Source of the DNA: Thermacetogenium phaeum DSM 12270
GTDB taxonomy: Bacteria > Bacillota > DSM-12270 > Thermacetogeniales > Thermacetogeniaceae
Length of the DNA stretch: 64,000 bases
Direction of reading: 5' to 3'
Assembly: GCF_000305935.1 (NCBI RefSeq)
Contig: NC_018870.1
Location: forward strand, 1,730,001 to 1,794,000
The notes under the pieces were generated by a model. It made no database searches and was not told where the DNA came from. It saw nothing but the letters and a program-made list of their open reading frames with translations. Made by a program: the position numbers and the translations under genes. Positions within the stretch are counted from its first letter, which is position 1, and every line of letters starts with the position of its first letter. This document shows, piece by piece, positions 1 through 8,652 of the stretch.

Positions 1-352
1 GCCCAATAATCGTTCCGATGGGAACCACTACCACCAAAACCCCAATCCCCATAGTCAATGCCCCACGAAAGGCATAGATAATTCTGCTGAGTATGTCTCG
101 ACCGAAGACATCGGTGCCAAGCAAATGATCCCATGAGGGAGCAAGATTCGCTTCCGCGTAATTGACAAATGCCCCTGCATGATGGGGGTAAGGTGCCACA
201 AAATGCGCAAAAACTGCGCTTAAAATGATAAGTACCACAATCACAAGACCTACTACCGACATCTTATTGCGGGAAAATTTATACCAGGCCTTTTTGAAAT
301 TCTCCAGATACCTGTTTACCGCACTATTATCTGAGGCCTTTTGAGCAATCAT
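1..352 (-). CDS. Peptide ABC transporter permease, DppC/OppC type (3' part beyond window edge)
   Basis: This is the N-terminal 117 residues of a binding-protein-dependent transporter permease; the rest lies left of base 1. The protein begins with a short basic segment rich in Lys/Arg/Asn, then a first membrane segment rich in Val/Ile/Leu. A periplasmic-side stretch carrying the DppC-type words PSWDHLLGTDVFGRDILSR follows, then a second hydrophobic segment. The GTDxxGRD motif is characteristic of DppC/OppC permeases. I chose the ATG at 352; an earlier ATG at 360 runs into a stop in another frame. It follows the DppB gene by 9 bases and is surely in the same transcript. Substrate cannot be told from the sequence. 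Confidence 0.93.
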   Translation of the reverse strand, partial: MIAQKASDNSAVNRYLENFKKAWYKFSRNKMSVVGLVIVVLIILSAVFAHFVAPYPHHAGAFVNYAEANLAPSWDHLLGTDVFGRDILSRIIYAFRGALTMGIGVLVVVVPIGTIIG

Positions 353-361
353 TACCCATAA

Positions 362-1375
362 TTACCTCCCTGCCAGACCGATTCTTGGGTCGAGATAAGC
401 AACGATGAAATCGATGATGATATTGATCGTAACGAAAATAATACCGAGGATCATAATGACACCGGCGATGGCATTCAGGTCTTTGTTCAACATGGCAGTT
501 ATGCCGTAGCGAGAAAAGCCCGGATAGTTGAAAATCAGCTCTACCAGGAATGCATTCCCAAACAGCGCAGCAATATCCAGCGAGGCCACCGATACAGTTG
601 GAATTAAAGACGGTTTTAGTAAATACTTCACAAAGACAAGGCCCTCCGGAATGCCGTAGGCTTTCTCAGCCGCAATGTAGTCTTTCCCCATGTTATCCAG
701 CATGCTGGAGCGGGTTATGCGCGCGGCCTGTGCCATACCGCCCATCGCCAGAGCAATGGCCGGTAACACCAGATGCTTAAAGGCGTCGACGAACGTGCTC
801 ATATCCCCGGCCAGCAAACTATCGACTGTATACATTCCCGTAACCGTCGGCGGTGCCGTTACACCCGGGCTTAGCCGTTCCATGGTCGGAAATATCGGCA
901 GGGCGTAGCCGAAGATCAATACAAAAATAATCGCCCAGACAAAAGCCGGAGATACGATGCCTAAATACGAAATAATGCGTATCAACCCGTCCAACCACGT
1001 ATTGGTAAATTTAGCCGATATGATTCCGAGAAAGACTCCTCCAACAAGCAGGACTATTGCCGACAGAATAACAATTTCCAGAGTCGCTGGTAGAAATTCT
1101 TTGATGTCAGTAGTCACCGGACGCCGTGTGACCAGGGACTTGCCCAAGTCTCCATGGACAAACCCGTTGAGCCAGAGAGCATACTGGACATATAACGGTT
1201 TATCAAGGTGCATCTCCTGCCGCAGATTCTCAACAGCCCACTCCGGAGCCCGGGGGCCCAATGCCAGTCGCGCCGGATCGCCCGGAACAACCCTGCTGAT
1301 AAAAAAGATTAATATCGATAATCCGAATAAAACAAAGATCGATAATCCGATACGCTTGAGCAGATTGATCCCCAT
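362..1375 (-). CDS. Peptide ABC transporter permease, DppB/OppB type
   Basis: A 337-residue inner-membrane permease of a dipeptide/oligopeptide/nickel-type ABC importer. The N-terminus carries the family pattern of one membrane segment (about residues 9-28) followed by VPGDPA. The cytoplasmic EAA-type loop (AYGIPEGLVFVKYLLKPSLIP, about residues 237-258) that contacts the ATPase is present, and about six hydrophobic segments are visible. Length is normal for the family. It lies between the substrate-binding lipoprotein gene upstream and the DppC-type gene downstream. No ATPase subunit is seen; these would be expected beyond base 1. Confidence 0.95.
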   Translation of the reverse strand: MGINLLKRIGLSIFVLFGLSILIFFISRVVPGDPARLALGPRAPEWAVENLRQEMHLDKPLYVQYALWLNGFVHGDLGKSLVTRRPVTTDIKEFLPATLEIVILSAIVLLVGGVFLGIISAKFTNTWLDGLIRIISYLGIVSPAFVWAIIFVLIFGYALPIFPTMERLSPGVTAPPTVTGMYTVDSLLAGDMSTFVDAFKHLVLPAIALAMGGMAQAARITRSSMLDNMGKDYIAAEKAYGIPEGLVFVKYLLKPSLIPTVSVASLDIAALFGNAFLVELIFNYPGFSRYGITAMLNKDLNAIAGVIMILGIIFVTINIIIDFIVAYLDPRIGLAGR

Positions 1376-1441
1376 TTACCTCACCCTTTTTAAGGAAATA
1401 CCAGCGGCTTGATAGCAGAAACGATTCACTGAATGGATGGA

Positions 1442-1470
1442 GGAGGGGACCATCCCTCGTGGCCCCCTCC
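1442..1470 (-). terminator. Intercistronic hairpin between SBP and DppB genes
   Basis: An 11-bp stem (GGAGGGGGCCA / TGGTCCCCTCC on the minus strand, one G-U pair) with a 7-nt loop lies just after the stop codon of the substrate-binding protein gene. No U-tract follows. It is more likely an mRNA-stabilising or partial-termination hairpin that lowers permease expression relative to the binding protein, as is common in ABC operons. Confidence 0.55.
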
Positions 1471-1484
1471 TTAAAAACAGGATT

Positions 1485-3161
1485 TTACAGTAGAGCTAAC
1501 CGTTTCTCGGGGTAAACCTTCATATCGTGGACGTACTGATCGTAGCCCATTGGCAGACAACCTGTTTCCTTCTTCAATGCCCTCTCTGCGGTCGGCCAAT
1601 AGATGTAAGCGCTCTGGTAGGCCCGTTTCTCGGCCTGGTCAAAGAGCCAGATGGTCGGGCAGAGGTCGAATATGGCCTTCTGCGCCTTCGCATATTTTTC
1701 AAAGCGCTCATTAATGTCTACTGTCGCCAAAGCATCTTCGATTAATCTATCGATATTTTCATCTTGCAGCCATTCCATCTGCTCCCAGGTACCGCAGGAA
1801 CTGGAATGATATCTGGACATCAGCATGGATCCTGCTTCATTATAGTGCGGTGCGACAAAAACCAGAGAGGCATTGGGCGTCGTTTCCATCTTTTGAGCAT
1901 CTGCCATCATCGAACCGAACGGCTTCTTGGTTATTTCGATCTTGATCCCCAATTCGGCAGCATTCGCCTGAATTAACAAGGCTAATTTCTCTTCTTCGGG
2001 AGCTTCAGCGCACCAGCTAAGAGATACCGGATATTGGTCGAGCTTTCCGTAATACTTCGATTTTTTCAACTCTTCTTTTGCTTTCTCGAGATCCCTCTTA
2101 AAAGAAGGAATGGTCGGGTCATGCCCGGGTAATACGGCCGGCACCGGACCCTTGCTGAGTGATGAACCGGGATAGATGCTGGTTATAATGGCGTCGTAGT
2201 CAATGCAATAAGCCAGCGCCCTTCTAAAGTGGACGTCGTCGGTCGGTGCCTTCTTGGTATTCAACATCATGTTGAGGTTATGTCCGTTGAGGAAGGTCGC
2301 CACATCCACTCCCTCAATCTTATCCATCATGTTGTAGTTTTCTAATGGCTGCAGTTCGTCGGTGATTTCCAGCTCCCGGCGACCTACTGCCGTTCTTACA
2401 GTAATCGGTTCCACCGACCCTGAGAGCTTAAAGTACTTGGGAGCATCGGCATCCCATCCACCCCAGTAATCGTCGAACTTCTCCCAGAGCACGTACTCTT
2501 CCATTTTCACTTCTTTAACCTTATAGGGGCCGCTCCCGGCATCATTGGTTAAAAGCCAGTTCTTACCGTAATCGCCCATCTCTCCGTACTGACCGTTCTT
2601 TTGTATATGGGCAAGCACCTCATCCTTGTTAAGGATATAGAGGCGCACCAGGGACTGCAGGAAGGGGCCGAACGGCTGGCTTAACTTGAATTCCACCGTA
2701 TACTTATCCACGGCCTTGACTTCCGCTACATTCCTCGTAAACAGGTAGGCAAACCCTTCCCCGATATCCAGAAGGCGCTTCATGCTAAACTCCACGTCTT
2801 CTGCAGTTAGTTCATCACCGTTGTGGAACTTAACGCCCTCCCTCAAATAAAACCTATAGGTTAAACCGTTATCGAGGATGTCCCACTTGGTGGCCAAATG
2901 CGGCACAACCGTGCCATCCGGTTTGGGAAACACCAGGGTATCGTAGGTATTGACCAGAGCAATCGAATCGCTGAACTTGCTTCCTACTCCGGGATCGATG
3001 AATACCGGCCAATCCTCCGTTATCCTGATAATGCTGTCCTCAGGTTTGACCTCTTTCGCTTGATTTTGGTTACTGCCACCGCAACCCACCAGCGTTGCCA
3101 GCAGACCGACAACCAGCAACAAAGCAACGGCTTTTTTTAATTTTTTTAATCTGGGCATCAT
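1485..3161 (-). CDS. ABC transporter substrate-binding lipoprotein, SBP_bac_5 (DppA/OppA-like)
   Basis: A 558-residue extracellular solute-binding protein of the peptide/nickel family. The N-terminus is a lipoprotein signal: basic MMPRLKKLKK, a hydrophobic core, then the lipobox LVGC with the lipidated Cys at residue 27. The family signature region (RFYLREGVKFHNGDELTAEDVEFSMKR broken up, about residues 102-128) is clear. It should be anchored to the outer face of the membrane and deliver ligand to the two permeases downstream. It follows the DUF917 gene by 25 bp on the same strand. Ligand is unknown; the DUF917/PucR context makes a purine-, hydantoin- or modified-amino-acid-type compound as plausible as peptides. 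Confidence 0.94.
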   Translation of the reverse strand: MMPRLKKLKKAVALLLVVGLLATLVGCGGSNQNQAKEVKPEDSIIRITEDWPVFIDPGVGSKFSDSIALVNTYDTLVFPKPDGTVVPHLATKWDILDNGLTYRFYLREGVKFHNGDELTAEDVEFSMKRLLDIGEGFAYLFTRNVAEVKAVDKYTVEFKLSQPFGPFLQSLVRLYILNKDEVLAHIQKNGQYGEMGDYGKNWLLTNDAGSGPYKVKEVKMEEYVLWEKFDDYWGGWDADAPKYFKLSGSVEPITVRTAVGRRELEITDELQPLENYNMMDKIEGVDVATFLNGHNLNMMLNTKKAPTDDVHFRRALAYCIDYDAIITSIYPGSSLSKGPVPAVLPGHDPTIPSFKRDLEKAKEELKKSKYYGKLDQYPVSLSWCAEAPEEEKLALLIQANAAELGIKIEITKKPFGSMMADAQKMETTPNASLVFVAPHYNEAGSMLMSRYHSSSCGTWEQMEWLQDENIDRLIEDALATVDINERFEKYAKAQKAIFDLCPTIWLFDQAEKRAYQSAYIYWPTAERALKKETGCLPMGYDQYVHDMKVYPEKRLALL

Positions 3162-3186
3162 AAACCCCCCTTATCGTTAATGCCCT

Positions 3187-4317
3187 CTACTTCATGCGGT
3201 TCTCGATAGGAACATAGTCGCAATCGAAACCGAATGCTCTTGGGCCGAGGATGTTGATCCCTTTCTCGGACCGGAAGACCGGGCGGGCCTGCAAACCGAT
3301 GACCGCCACATGATCCCCTATCGAAAGCGACGGATTGGCTATCGGTTCGCCGTTATCGGCATTTACTACGATGATGATATCAGGGCTGGTCACAATGACT
3401 TCATCATTTTTCCAGCAGATATGGTTTTCATTCTTAAACCAGATCTTTACCACGTCGCCGGCATACTCGCCCTCACCGGTAATCGTATGCGTTCCCCAGT
3501 AATAACCGACTCTGTCCTCCCATTCCTTGCCTGTTACTTTTCCTCTTACCAGAATCCATCCCTTAAGATCGTCGACGACTACCCTAACCGGATCCTCACC
3601 TTGCTCGCGAGCTTCCCGGATCAGCTTGCCGACGTTATAACATTCTGTCAACGTACCGGGGATAACGACCTTTTTCATCTCGCAGGCAGGCATCAGGAAT
3701 CCGGCGTCACCGGTCAGGCCGTAGGCAGCAGTACTGATCAGCTTTCCAATTCGTTCGGCCATGGCATAGTTGATTACATCCTTAATAATCGACACATTTC
3801 CCCAGGCGTCCACACTGGAAATCGGCCAAAGGGTCTTATCGAATAAATACGGCGTTGTCTGCGGAATCTCTGGAATAGCACGACCGGTGTAATCCCCATC
3901 AACAGTTGGAATGCCGTTAACCACCCCTGCAGCCAGCGCGCTGGGGGTATTCGCTCCTCCCAACTCGATAGGCACAACTGCATCGATTTTCTTCCCGGTG
4001 TAGAGAGAGAGCTCCATGATTGCCTTGGCAAGCGTGTTCTTGTGATCGTACAGAGGTGTTGTCAATCCAAAGCTCTTCATTTCCTCTAATACTTCCGGTG
4101 TATGAGGGGCAATTGAGCCCATCAAAAAAGGACAAACAGTTAAGGCATCATCAGGCAACTCATTGACATCAATCCATCCGACCTCTTTGCCTTGCTCCAT
4201 CTCGCTGAGCAGAGATTCTAATCCTCTTTCAGGAAGCCCACCCCCACCGGTGCCATAAAAAGTACAGCCTCTTACAAAATCCTCAGCATCTTGTTTGGTT
4301 TTTAAAATGCGCCGCAT
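3187..4317 (-). CDS. DUF917 family protein
   Basis: A 376-residue protein of the DUF917 family, whose few characterised relatives act on hydantoin-like or S-methyl-thiohydantoin compounds. The family's glycine-rich N-terminal word GTGGGG is at residues 22-27. PVELGGAN-like and GDYTGRAIPE segments follow, with a small C-terminal beta domain (SIGDHVAVIGLQARPVFRSEKG). A good ribosome site (GGAAGGAGG) precedes the ATG. It is the first gene of a minus-strand unit with the ABC importer, directly downstream of a PucR-type regulator. I infer an imported compound is processed by this enzyme. The precise reaction is not determinable here. Confidence 0.85.
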   Translation of the reverse strand: MRRILKTKQDAEDFVRGCTFYGTGGGGLPERGLESLLSEMEQGKEVGWIDVNELPDDALTVCPFLMGSIAPHTPEVLEEMKSFGLTTPLYDHKNTLAKAIMELSLYTGKKIDAVVPIELGGANTPSALAAGVVNGIPTVDGDYTGRAIPEIPQTTPYLFDKTLWPISSVDAWGNVSIIKDVINYAMAERIGKLISTAAYGLTGDAGFLMPACEMKKVVIPGTLTECYNVGKLIREAREQGEDPVRVVVDDLKGWILVRGKVTGKEWEDRVGYYWGTHTITGEGEYAGDVVKIWFKNENHICWKNDEVIVTSPDIIIVVNADNGEPIANPSLSIGDHVAVIGLQARPVFRSEKGINILGPRAFGFDCDYVPIENRMK

Positions 4318-4466
4318 TAACCAGATCCTCCTTCCCTAAAAGATAGAATCATTTCGACACCGACTAATGTCGATTATTGCTAAAAAAATTCTGAATTCTG
4401 CTTTTTTTATCCTATGTGCTTCTTTCTATTAAAAAGCAGGGGTGCCTGTGCAAATGCACAATAATA

Positions 4467-4486
4467 AAGTGCCCTTTCGGGCACTT
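4467..4486 (-). terminator. Rho-independent terminator after the PucR gene
   Basis: A perfect 8-bp stem AAGTGCCC / GGGCACTT with a four-base GAAA loop (minus-strand reading), followed on the minus strand by TTATTATTG. It lies 18 bp past the pucR-like stop codon, so it should separate that transcript from the DUF917 transporter unit. Confidence 0.75.
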
Positions 4487-4503
4487 GCTCTTTGGCAGAT
4501 GAT

Positions 4504-6183
4504 TTATGTCCAGTTTTTTCTGAGCTGAGCGAACAGCATCACCAGCTGGTAATTGAGTTTAAGCGGATGGGAAAAGGGATCTTCCCCCAGCAGCTGTCGG
4601 ATCTTTTTCTTTCTGTTAAGCAAAGTATTGCGGTGAACGTAAAGTTTATCGGCGATATTAACAACGTTATCTTCGAAAAGAAGCAGTTTAAAGGTCTCCA
4701 ACAGGTCAGCCTCTTTTTCACGATCATACTTCTCAATGACGCTCAGCACACTATCTATATATTCATTGATACCATTATCTGTTAGCAGTTCGGGTAGGTA
4801 ATAATAAATGCCGAGGTCGGTGACGTGAACACACCTCGTCTGGTTAAACACAACTCTGGCGATATTGATTGTTTTCAATGCCTCAACATAACTTTTGTGG
4901 ATATCCGTTATCAGCGGATACTGATTTCCGAACGCAATAACGAAATCAACAATTCCATCCTTGCGCAATATTTCTTCTATTCGCCTGCCGATCTTTTTGA
5001 CACTTTTAACATAGTCGCTCTGCTCTTTATCAACTGAAAAGATAGCAATTACGTGATTCCCTCTGGGAACAACAATACAGTCACTTTTCTCATCGACCAT
5101 AACAGCTTTTACGATATTGATGCTCTTATCCCGAAAGGAGTTGACCGCATTATCCCATGCCCCTTTATCCCTGTTATCTTTTATACATAAAGACTCATAG
5201 CTTTCAAATTCGATAATCATTACAACCGGAGGTGCCGGAACTTTGATATTTAGATTCTCTGCACGTGATAAAACCAAATCTTCCCTCTTGGGGGTGCTGC
5301 CGTACAACAGCTCATCAATAAATTCCCTCCTGGCTTTTTCCTTCTCTTCTTCTTTTGCCATTTCCTGCATCAGTACAAGCTTCAGCGCCTGACATGCTTC
5401 ATTCACTGCCACATTCTCCATGGTAGACAGAGCATGATCTAAAAAAAGCACCAATTTACCCAGATATTTTCCGGCCGACGTCAGTTTTCGAATATCCACG
5501 CTGTAACGAGCTGTTCCAGGGAGGGTTTTCATTGCCTCATCTGCAGCAAACAACAGTTTGCATAACTCCTGATCCCCCAGTACTTTTTTGAGCAGCACAT
5601 CCCCTTGACTGTTATAGCAGCCACTTGCCAAAACAGCATTGTTGCCGTCAATTACCAGTAAGGGACACTTGAGTATCTTCGCTATGCTGCCGGCCAGTAC
5701 CTGGATGTTGTTTCCTTGCAAGATAATCTGATTCATCTTCCTCTGCACATTAAATGCGTATTCAATTTCTCTTTTTTGCTTATCGATGATTGCCTCAAGC
5801 ACCGGGGTAATGATATCAATATAAGCCAGTTCGGCAGGCACCAGTATTAAGGGAAGCTTATAGTAGTTCGCCGCATCAATCAATTCCTGAGAGACTTCTT
5901 TAAGAAAGATCCCTGTATGGCACAAAACCAGTGCCGAACAGTTACACTGGGCAATCCTTTCAATTACCCGAACCTGGGCTTTAACGTCATCCTTAATAGA
6001 ATAAAAAGCGGTGATCTGCAGCTCATTGCCTCGGTACCAACGCGTCGCGTCGGGAACTTCAATCACACTAACGCTGGTGATAATGTTATCCAAACCACCG
6101 AAGCCGGCAATTACTCTTCCAACTTTAATACCGTTCAAGACGATGAGATCAAGAGCTTCTTTAACAGTTATTCCCTCTGCCAA
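4504..6183 (-). CDS. PucR-family transcriptional regulator
   Basis: A 559-residue cytoplasmic regulator. Residues about 8-125 form the PucR N-terminal ligand-sensing domain (TVKEAL, GLDNIITSVSVIEVPDATRWYRGNEL). A central GGDEF-like/CdaR region lies at about 290-430, and the C-terminus (about 490-545) is the PucR helix-turn-helix, with the family words NIADKLYVHRNTLLNRKKKI. PucR proteins control purine or other nitrogen-compound catabolism and usually regulate adjacent genes. Here the neighbouring DUF917-ABC unit is the likely target. The gene starts 48 bp after sdaAA, so it could also be co-transcribed with the serine dehydratase genes. Confidence 0.9.
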   Translation of the reverse strand: MAEGITVKEALDLIVLNGIKVGRVIAGFGGLDNIITSVSVIEVPDATRWYRGNELQITAFYSIKDDVKAQVRVIERIAQCNCSALVLCHTGIFLKEVSQELIDAANYYKLPLILVPAELAYIDIITPVLEAIIDKQKREIEYAFNVQRKMNQIILQGNNIQVLAGSIAKILKCPLLVIDGNNAVLASGCYNSQGDVLLKKVLGDQELCKLLFAADEAMKTLPGTARYSVDIRKLTSAGKYLGKLVLFLDHALSTMENVAVNEACQALKLVLMQEMAKEEEKEKARREFIDELLYGSTPKREDLVLSRAENLNIKVPAPPVVMIIEFESYESLCIKDNRDKGAWDNAVNSFRDKSINIVKAVMVDEKSDCIVVPRGNHVIAIFSVDKEQSDYVKSVKKIGRRIEEILRKDGIVDFVIAFGNQYPLITDIHKSYVEALKTINIARVVFNQTRCVHVTDLGIYYYLPELLTDNGINEYIDSVLSVIEKYDREKEADLLETFKLLLFEDNVVNIADKLYVHRNTLLNRKKKIRQLLGEDPFSHPLKLNYQLVMLFAQLRKNWT

Positions 6184-6231
6184 ACCACCCCCACGCTCCC
6201 TCCTATACCTGCTGGTACCCCACAGGCGCCT

Positions 6232-7158
6232 TTAGACCTTCAAGAGACCAGGATGATTATTTCCTCGATCACCTGCCCCGATCCTCTTTTCGATCTCCCT
6301 GGCGGTAGGTGTAGCAGCAAGGCCCGCCAGGGATGTCTCTTTGAGAGAATCCGGCAGGGCATCCCCTACCTCCTTCATGGCCTGGATTACCTCATCAAGA
6401 GGGATTTTACTCTCGATCCCCGCCAGGGCCATGTCGGCCGCCAGCAGGGCGACTGCCGCCCCAATGGCATTTCTTTTCACACAAGGAACCTCCACCAAAC
6501 CGGCAACCGGATCGCAAACCAGTCCCAGGAAGTTCTTGAGAGCCAGTGCGCCGGCATTGACCGCCTGACGGGGCGTACCTCCGGCCATTTCCGCCGCCGC
6601 CACTGCAGCCATGCAGGAGGCCGAACCGCACTCGGCCTGACAACCGCCCTTTGCACCGGCAGTACTCGCCTGCTCATCGATGACCATACCCACCCCCGCA
6701 GCGGTGAAGAGGGCTCCGATCACCGCCTCTTCCGAAGCCCCAGTTCTCTCCGCCACCGTGGCCAGGACCGCAGGCAGAATACCGCAGGATCCCGCCGTCG
6801 GTGCGGCGACGATTCTCCCCTGCGAAGCATTAACTACCGCCACTCCCATAGCCCTGGCTGCGGCCAAAACCGAACCGGATCCCGATAAGGGTTTGGCTTT
6901 CTCCAGGTAACGGGTCAAGAGGAAGCCTTCTTCTCCCACAAGTCCGCTCAACGACCTGTTACCGGGTTGGAGGCCGGCATCAAGAGATTCCTTCATAACC
7001 GCCCAGTACTTCTCCATCGTTCGCCAGATATCCTTCCGGTCTCTCCCCTGCAACCGCTCCTCCTTCTCCAAAATCACCTGCCAGAGGGAGCAGCCTCTTG
7101 TTTCTGCTACTGCAACCAGTTCGCTGATGGTGTTTTTCCGTCTCATCACGAGCAACAC
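6232..7158 (-). CDS. sdaAA: L-serine ammonia-lyase, iron-sulfur-dependent, alpha subunit
   Basis: A 308-residue catalytic subunit that deaminates L-serine to pyruvate and ammonia using a [4Fe-4S] cluster. The conserved segments AAPTAGSCGILPAVL, KGGCQAECGSASC and LVCDPVAGLVEVPCVKRN are present and supply the cluster cysteines. Length is normal for the two-subunit Gram-positive enzyme. It follows sdaAB by 6 bp. Placed downstream of the glycine cleavage genes, it could drain serine made from glycine (by serine hydroxymethyltransferase, not in the window) into pyruvate. Confidence 0.96.
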   Translation of the reverse strand: MLLVMRRKNTISELVAVAETRGCSLWQVILEKEERLQGRDRKDIWRTMEKYWAVMKESLDAGLQPGNRSLSGLVGEEGFLLTRYLEKAKPLSGSGSVLAAARAMGVAVVNASQGRIVAAPTAGSCGILPAVLATVAERTGASEEAVIGALFTAAGVGMVIDEQASTAGAKGGCQAECGSASCMAAVAAAEMAGGTPRQAVNAGALALKNFLGLVCDPVAGLVEVPCVKRNAIGAAVALLAADMALAGIESKIPLDEVIQAMKEVGDALPDSLKETSLAGLAATPTAREIEKRIGAGDRGNNHPGLLKV

Positions 7159-7164
7159 TCCCGG

Positions 7165-7824
7165 TTAGATTCTAATAACAGCTGTTACGTTTGGTAAACG
7201 GGCAATAGCTACCAGTATCTCATCAGAAACCTGGTTATCCGTCTCCAGAACCATTATTTTATCCTCTGTCAGGTTACCCCTGGTCACCCTCATCTCTGCA
7301 ATGTTGATCCCGTTGTCCCCTAATATCCCGGCGACACGGCCGACCACGCCGGGCCTGTCAAGATGTTCCACAATCAGAGTTGGCTCGTGAGCTGTCAGGG
7401 ATAGATCATATTGATTGATTCTGGTTATCAAAATGTTACCCCCGCCAACCGAACTCCCCCGCAGAAAGATCCGTTTGCCCGACACCCCGGTTAATTCGAT
7501 ATCGGCCGTGTTAGGATGAAATTCCTCACCTCGGGCCAGGCCGATTTGCACCTCCAGTCCCAGTGCAGCGGCTCTGTTCAGGGAATCTTTAATCCCGGGA
7601 TCATCACCGGACATGCCGAGCAGGCCGGCAACCAGGGCGCGATCGGTTCCGTGACCCTTATAAGTTTTTGCAAAGGAGCCGTAGAGGGTGATTTCCGCCC
7701 GCCGGATTTCCTCTCCCAAAACCGCTCTGGCAACGTTTCCGATCCTCACCGCACCTGCGGTATGGGAGCTGGAGGGCCCAACCATCACAGGGCCGATGAT
7801 TTCAAAAACACTTCTCACCGACAA
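7165..7824 (-). CDS. sdaAB: L-serine ammonia-lyase, iron-sulfur-dependent, beta subunit
   Basis: A 219-residue partner subunit of the iron-sulfur serine dehydratase. The N-terminal domain shows the family words SVFEIIGPVMVGPSSSHTAGAVRIG (read in two pieces). The C-terminal 70 residues are an ACT domain (PTLIVEHLDRPGVVGRVAGIL, then NIAEMRVTRG), a likely amino-acid sensing or structural module. It sits between the YwlG-type gene (21 bp upstream) and sdaAA. Confidence 0.95.
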   Translation of the reverse strand: MSVRSVFEIIGPVMVGPSSSHTAGAVRIGNVARAVLGEEIRRAEITLYGSFAKTYKGHGTDRALVAGLLGMSGDDPGIKDSLNRAAALGLEVQIGLARGEEFHPNTADIELTGVSGKRIFLRGSSVGGGNILITRINQYDLSLTAHEPTLIVEHLDRPGVVGRVAGILGDNGINIAEMRVTRGNLTEDKIMVLETDNQVSDEILVAIARLPNVTAVIRI

Positions 7825-7845
7825 TTTCTGTATCCTCCCCTTAGC

Positions 7846-8436
7846 CTATTCGCACTCTTCCTTAGAGTACCGGGCTCGGGCACCGCCGATCAGCTTAGGC
7901 CTCGTGCGGATCATGCTCAGATGGGCGAAACCGATGCTTTTCACCCTGCTCCTGACCACAACCCCGACGCTTTTGATATGCATCCCGATAAAAACATCGC
8001 CGATATCCATTCCGGCATCAGCCTTGATGCTTTCTACAACCACGGGATTCTCCAACCTCTGCATCGCCGCTGCCGCAAGACCGCCGCCGCCCTTAGTATA
8101 AGGATAAACGGATACGATTTCCAGACCGTATCTAGCGGCACATTCTTCCTCCACTACGAGGGCCCGGTTTAAGTGTTCGCAGCACTGAACGGCCAAAAAG
8201 ATCCGCCGCTCTTTCACCTGTGGCAAAATACCGTCGAGGATGGCATGGGCTACCTCCAGACTGGTTGCCGAACCGATGGGCCTGCCGAGAACCTCACTGG
8301 TGCTCCCACCCACGACCAGGATCTGACCGGGTTTCAGGTTGGCACACTGCAATAAATCACACAAAGCCGCCTCCACCTGTTTGGTGACCTCCTGCAGGTT
8401 GAGATTACCGCTCCTTACTGTGCCACTTTCACCCAT
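7846..8436 (-). CDS. TIGR01440/DUF436 (YwlG-like) protein
   Basis: A 196-residue protein of the YwlG family (DUF436), conserved in Firmicutes. Diagnostic words are LVVGGSTSEVLGRPIGSATS and FLAVQCCEHLNRALVVEEE, with a GMDIGDVFIGMHIK stretch near the C-terminus. The biochemical role is unsettled. In many genomes the gene lies beside glyA, which handles serine and glycine; here it heads the sda pair by 21 bp, which agrees with a link to serine/glycine metabolism, though this is inference. Confidence 0.88.
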   Translation of the reverse strand: MGESGTVRSGNLNLQEVTKQVEAALCDLLQCANLKPGQILVVGGSTSEVLGRPIGSATSLEVAHAILDGILPQVKERRIFLAVQCCEHLNRALVVEEECAARYGLEIVSVYPYTKGGGGLAAAAMQRLENPVVVESIKADAGMDIGDVFIGMHIKSVGVVVRSRVKSIGFAHLSMIRTRPKLIGGARARYSKEECE

Positions 8437-8652
8437 CTTTTCTCCCCCTCCATTTTATGGAGCCAAACAGAAGTATCGGTGCGAACGAGGCAATCGACCC
8501 CGTTTCCCGGTAAAACGTACGGCCACTCCTATCTGCTTCTATCTTAACCTGCTTATCCGTTCGCAGTAACAGGAATTCTGAAACCCTAACCTCTGTCTCC
8601 ATCTCAACTGCTCAAGAGAGGAACGTTCGATAGATAATGGTGCCTGCATCAG

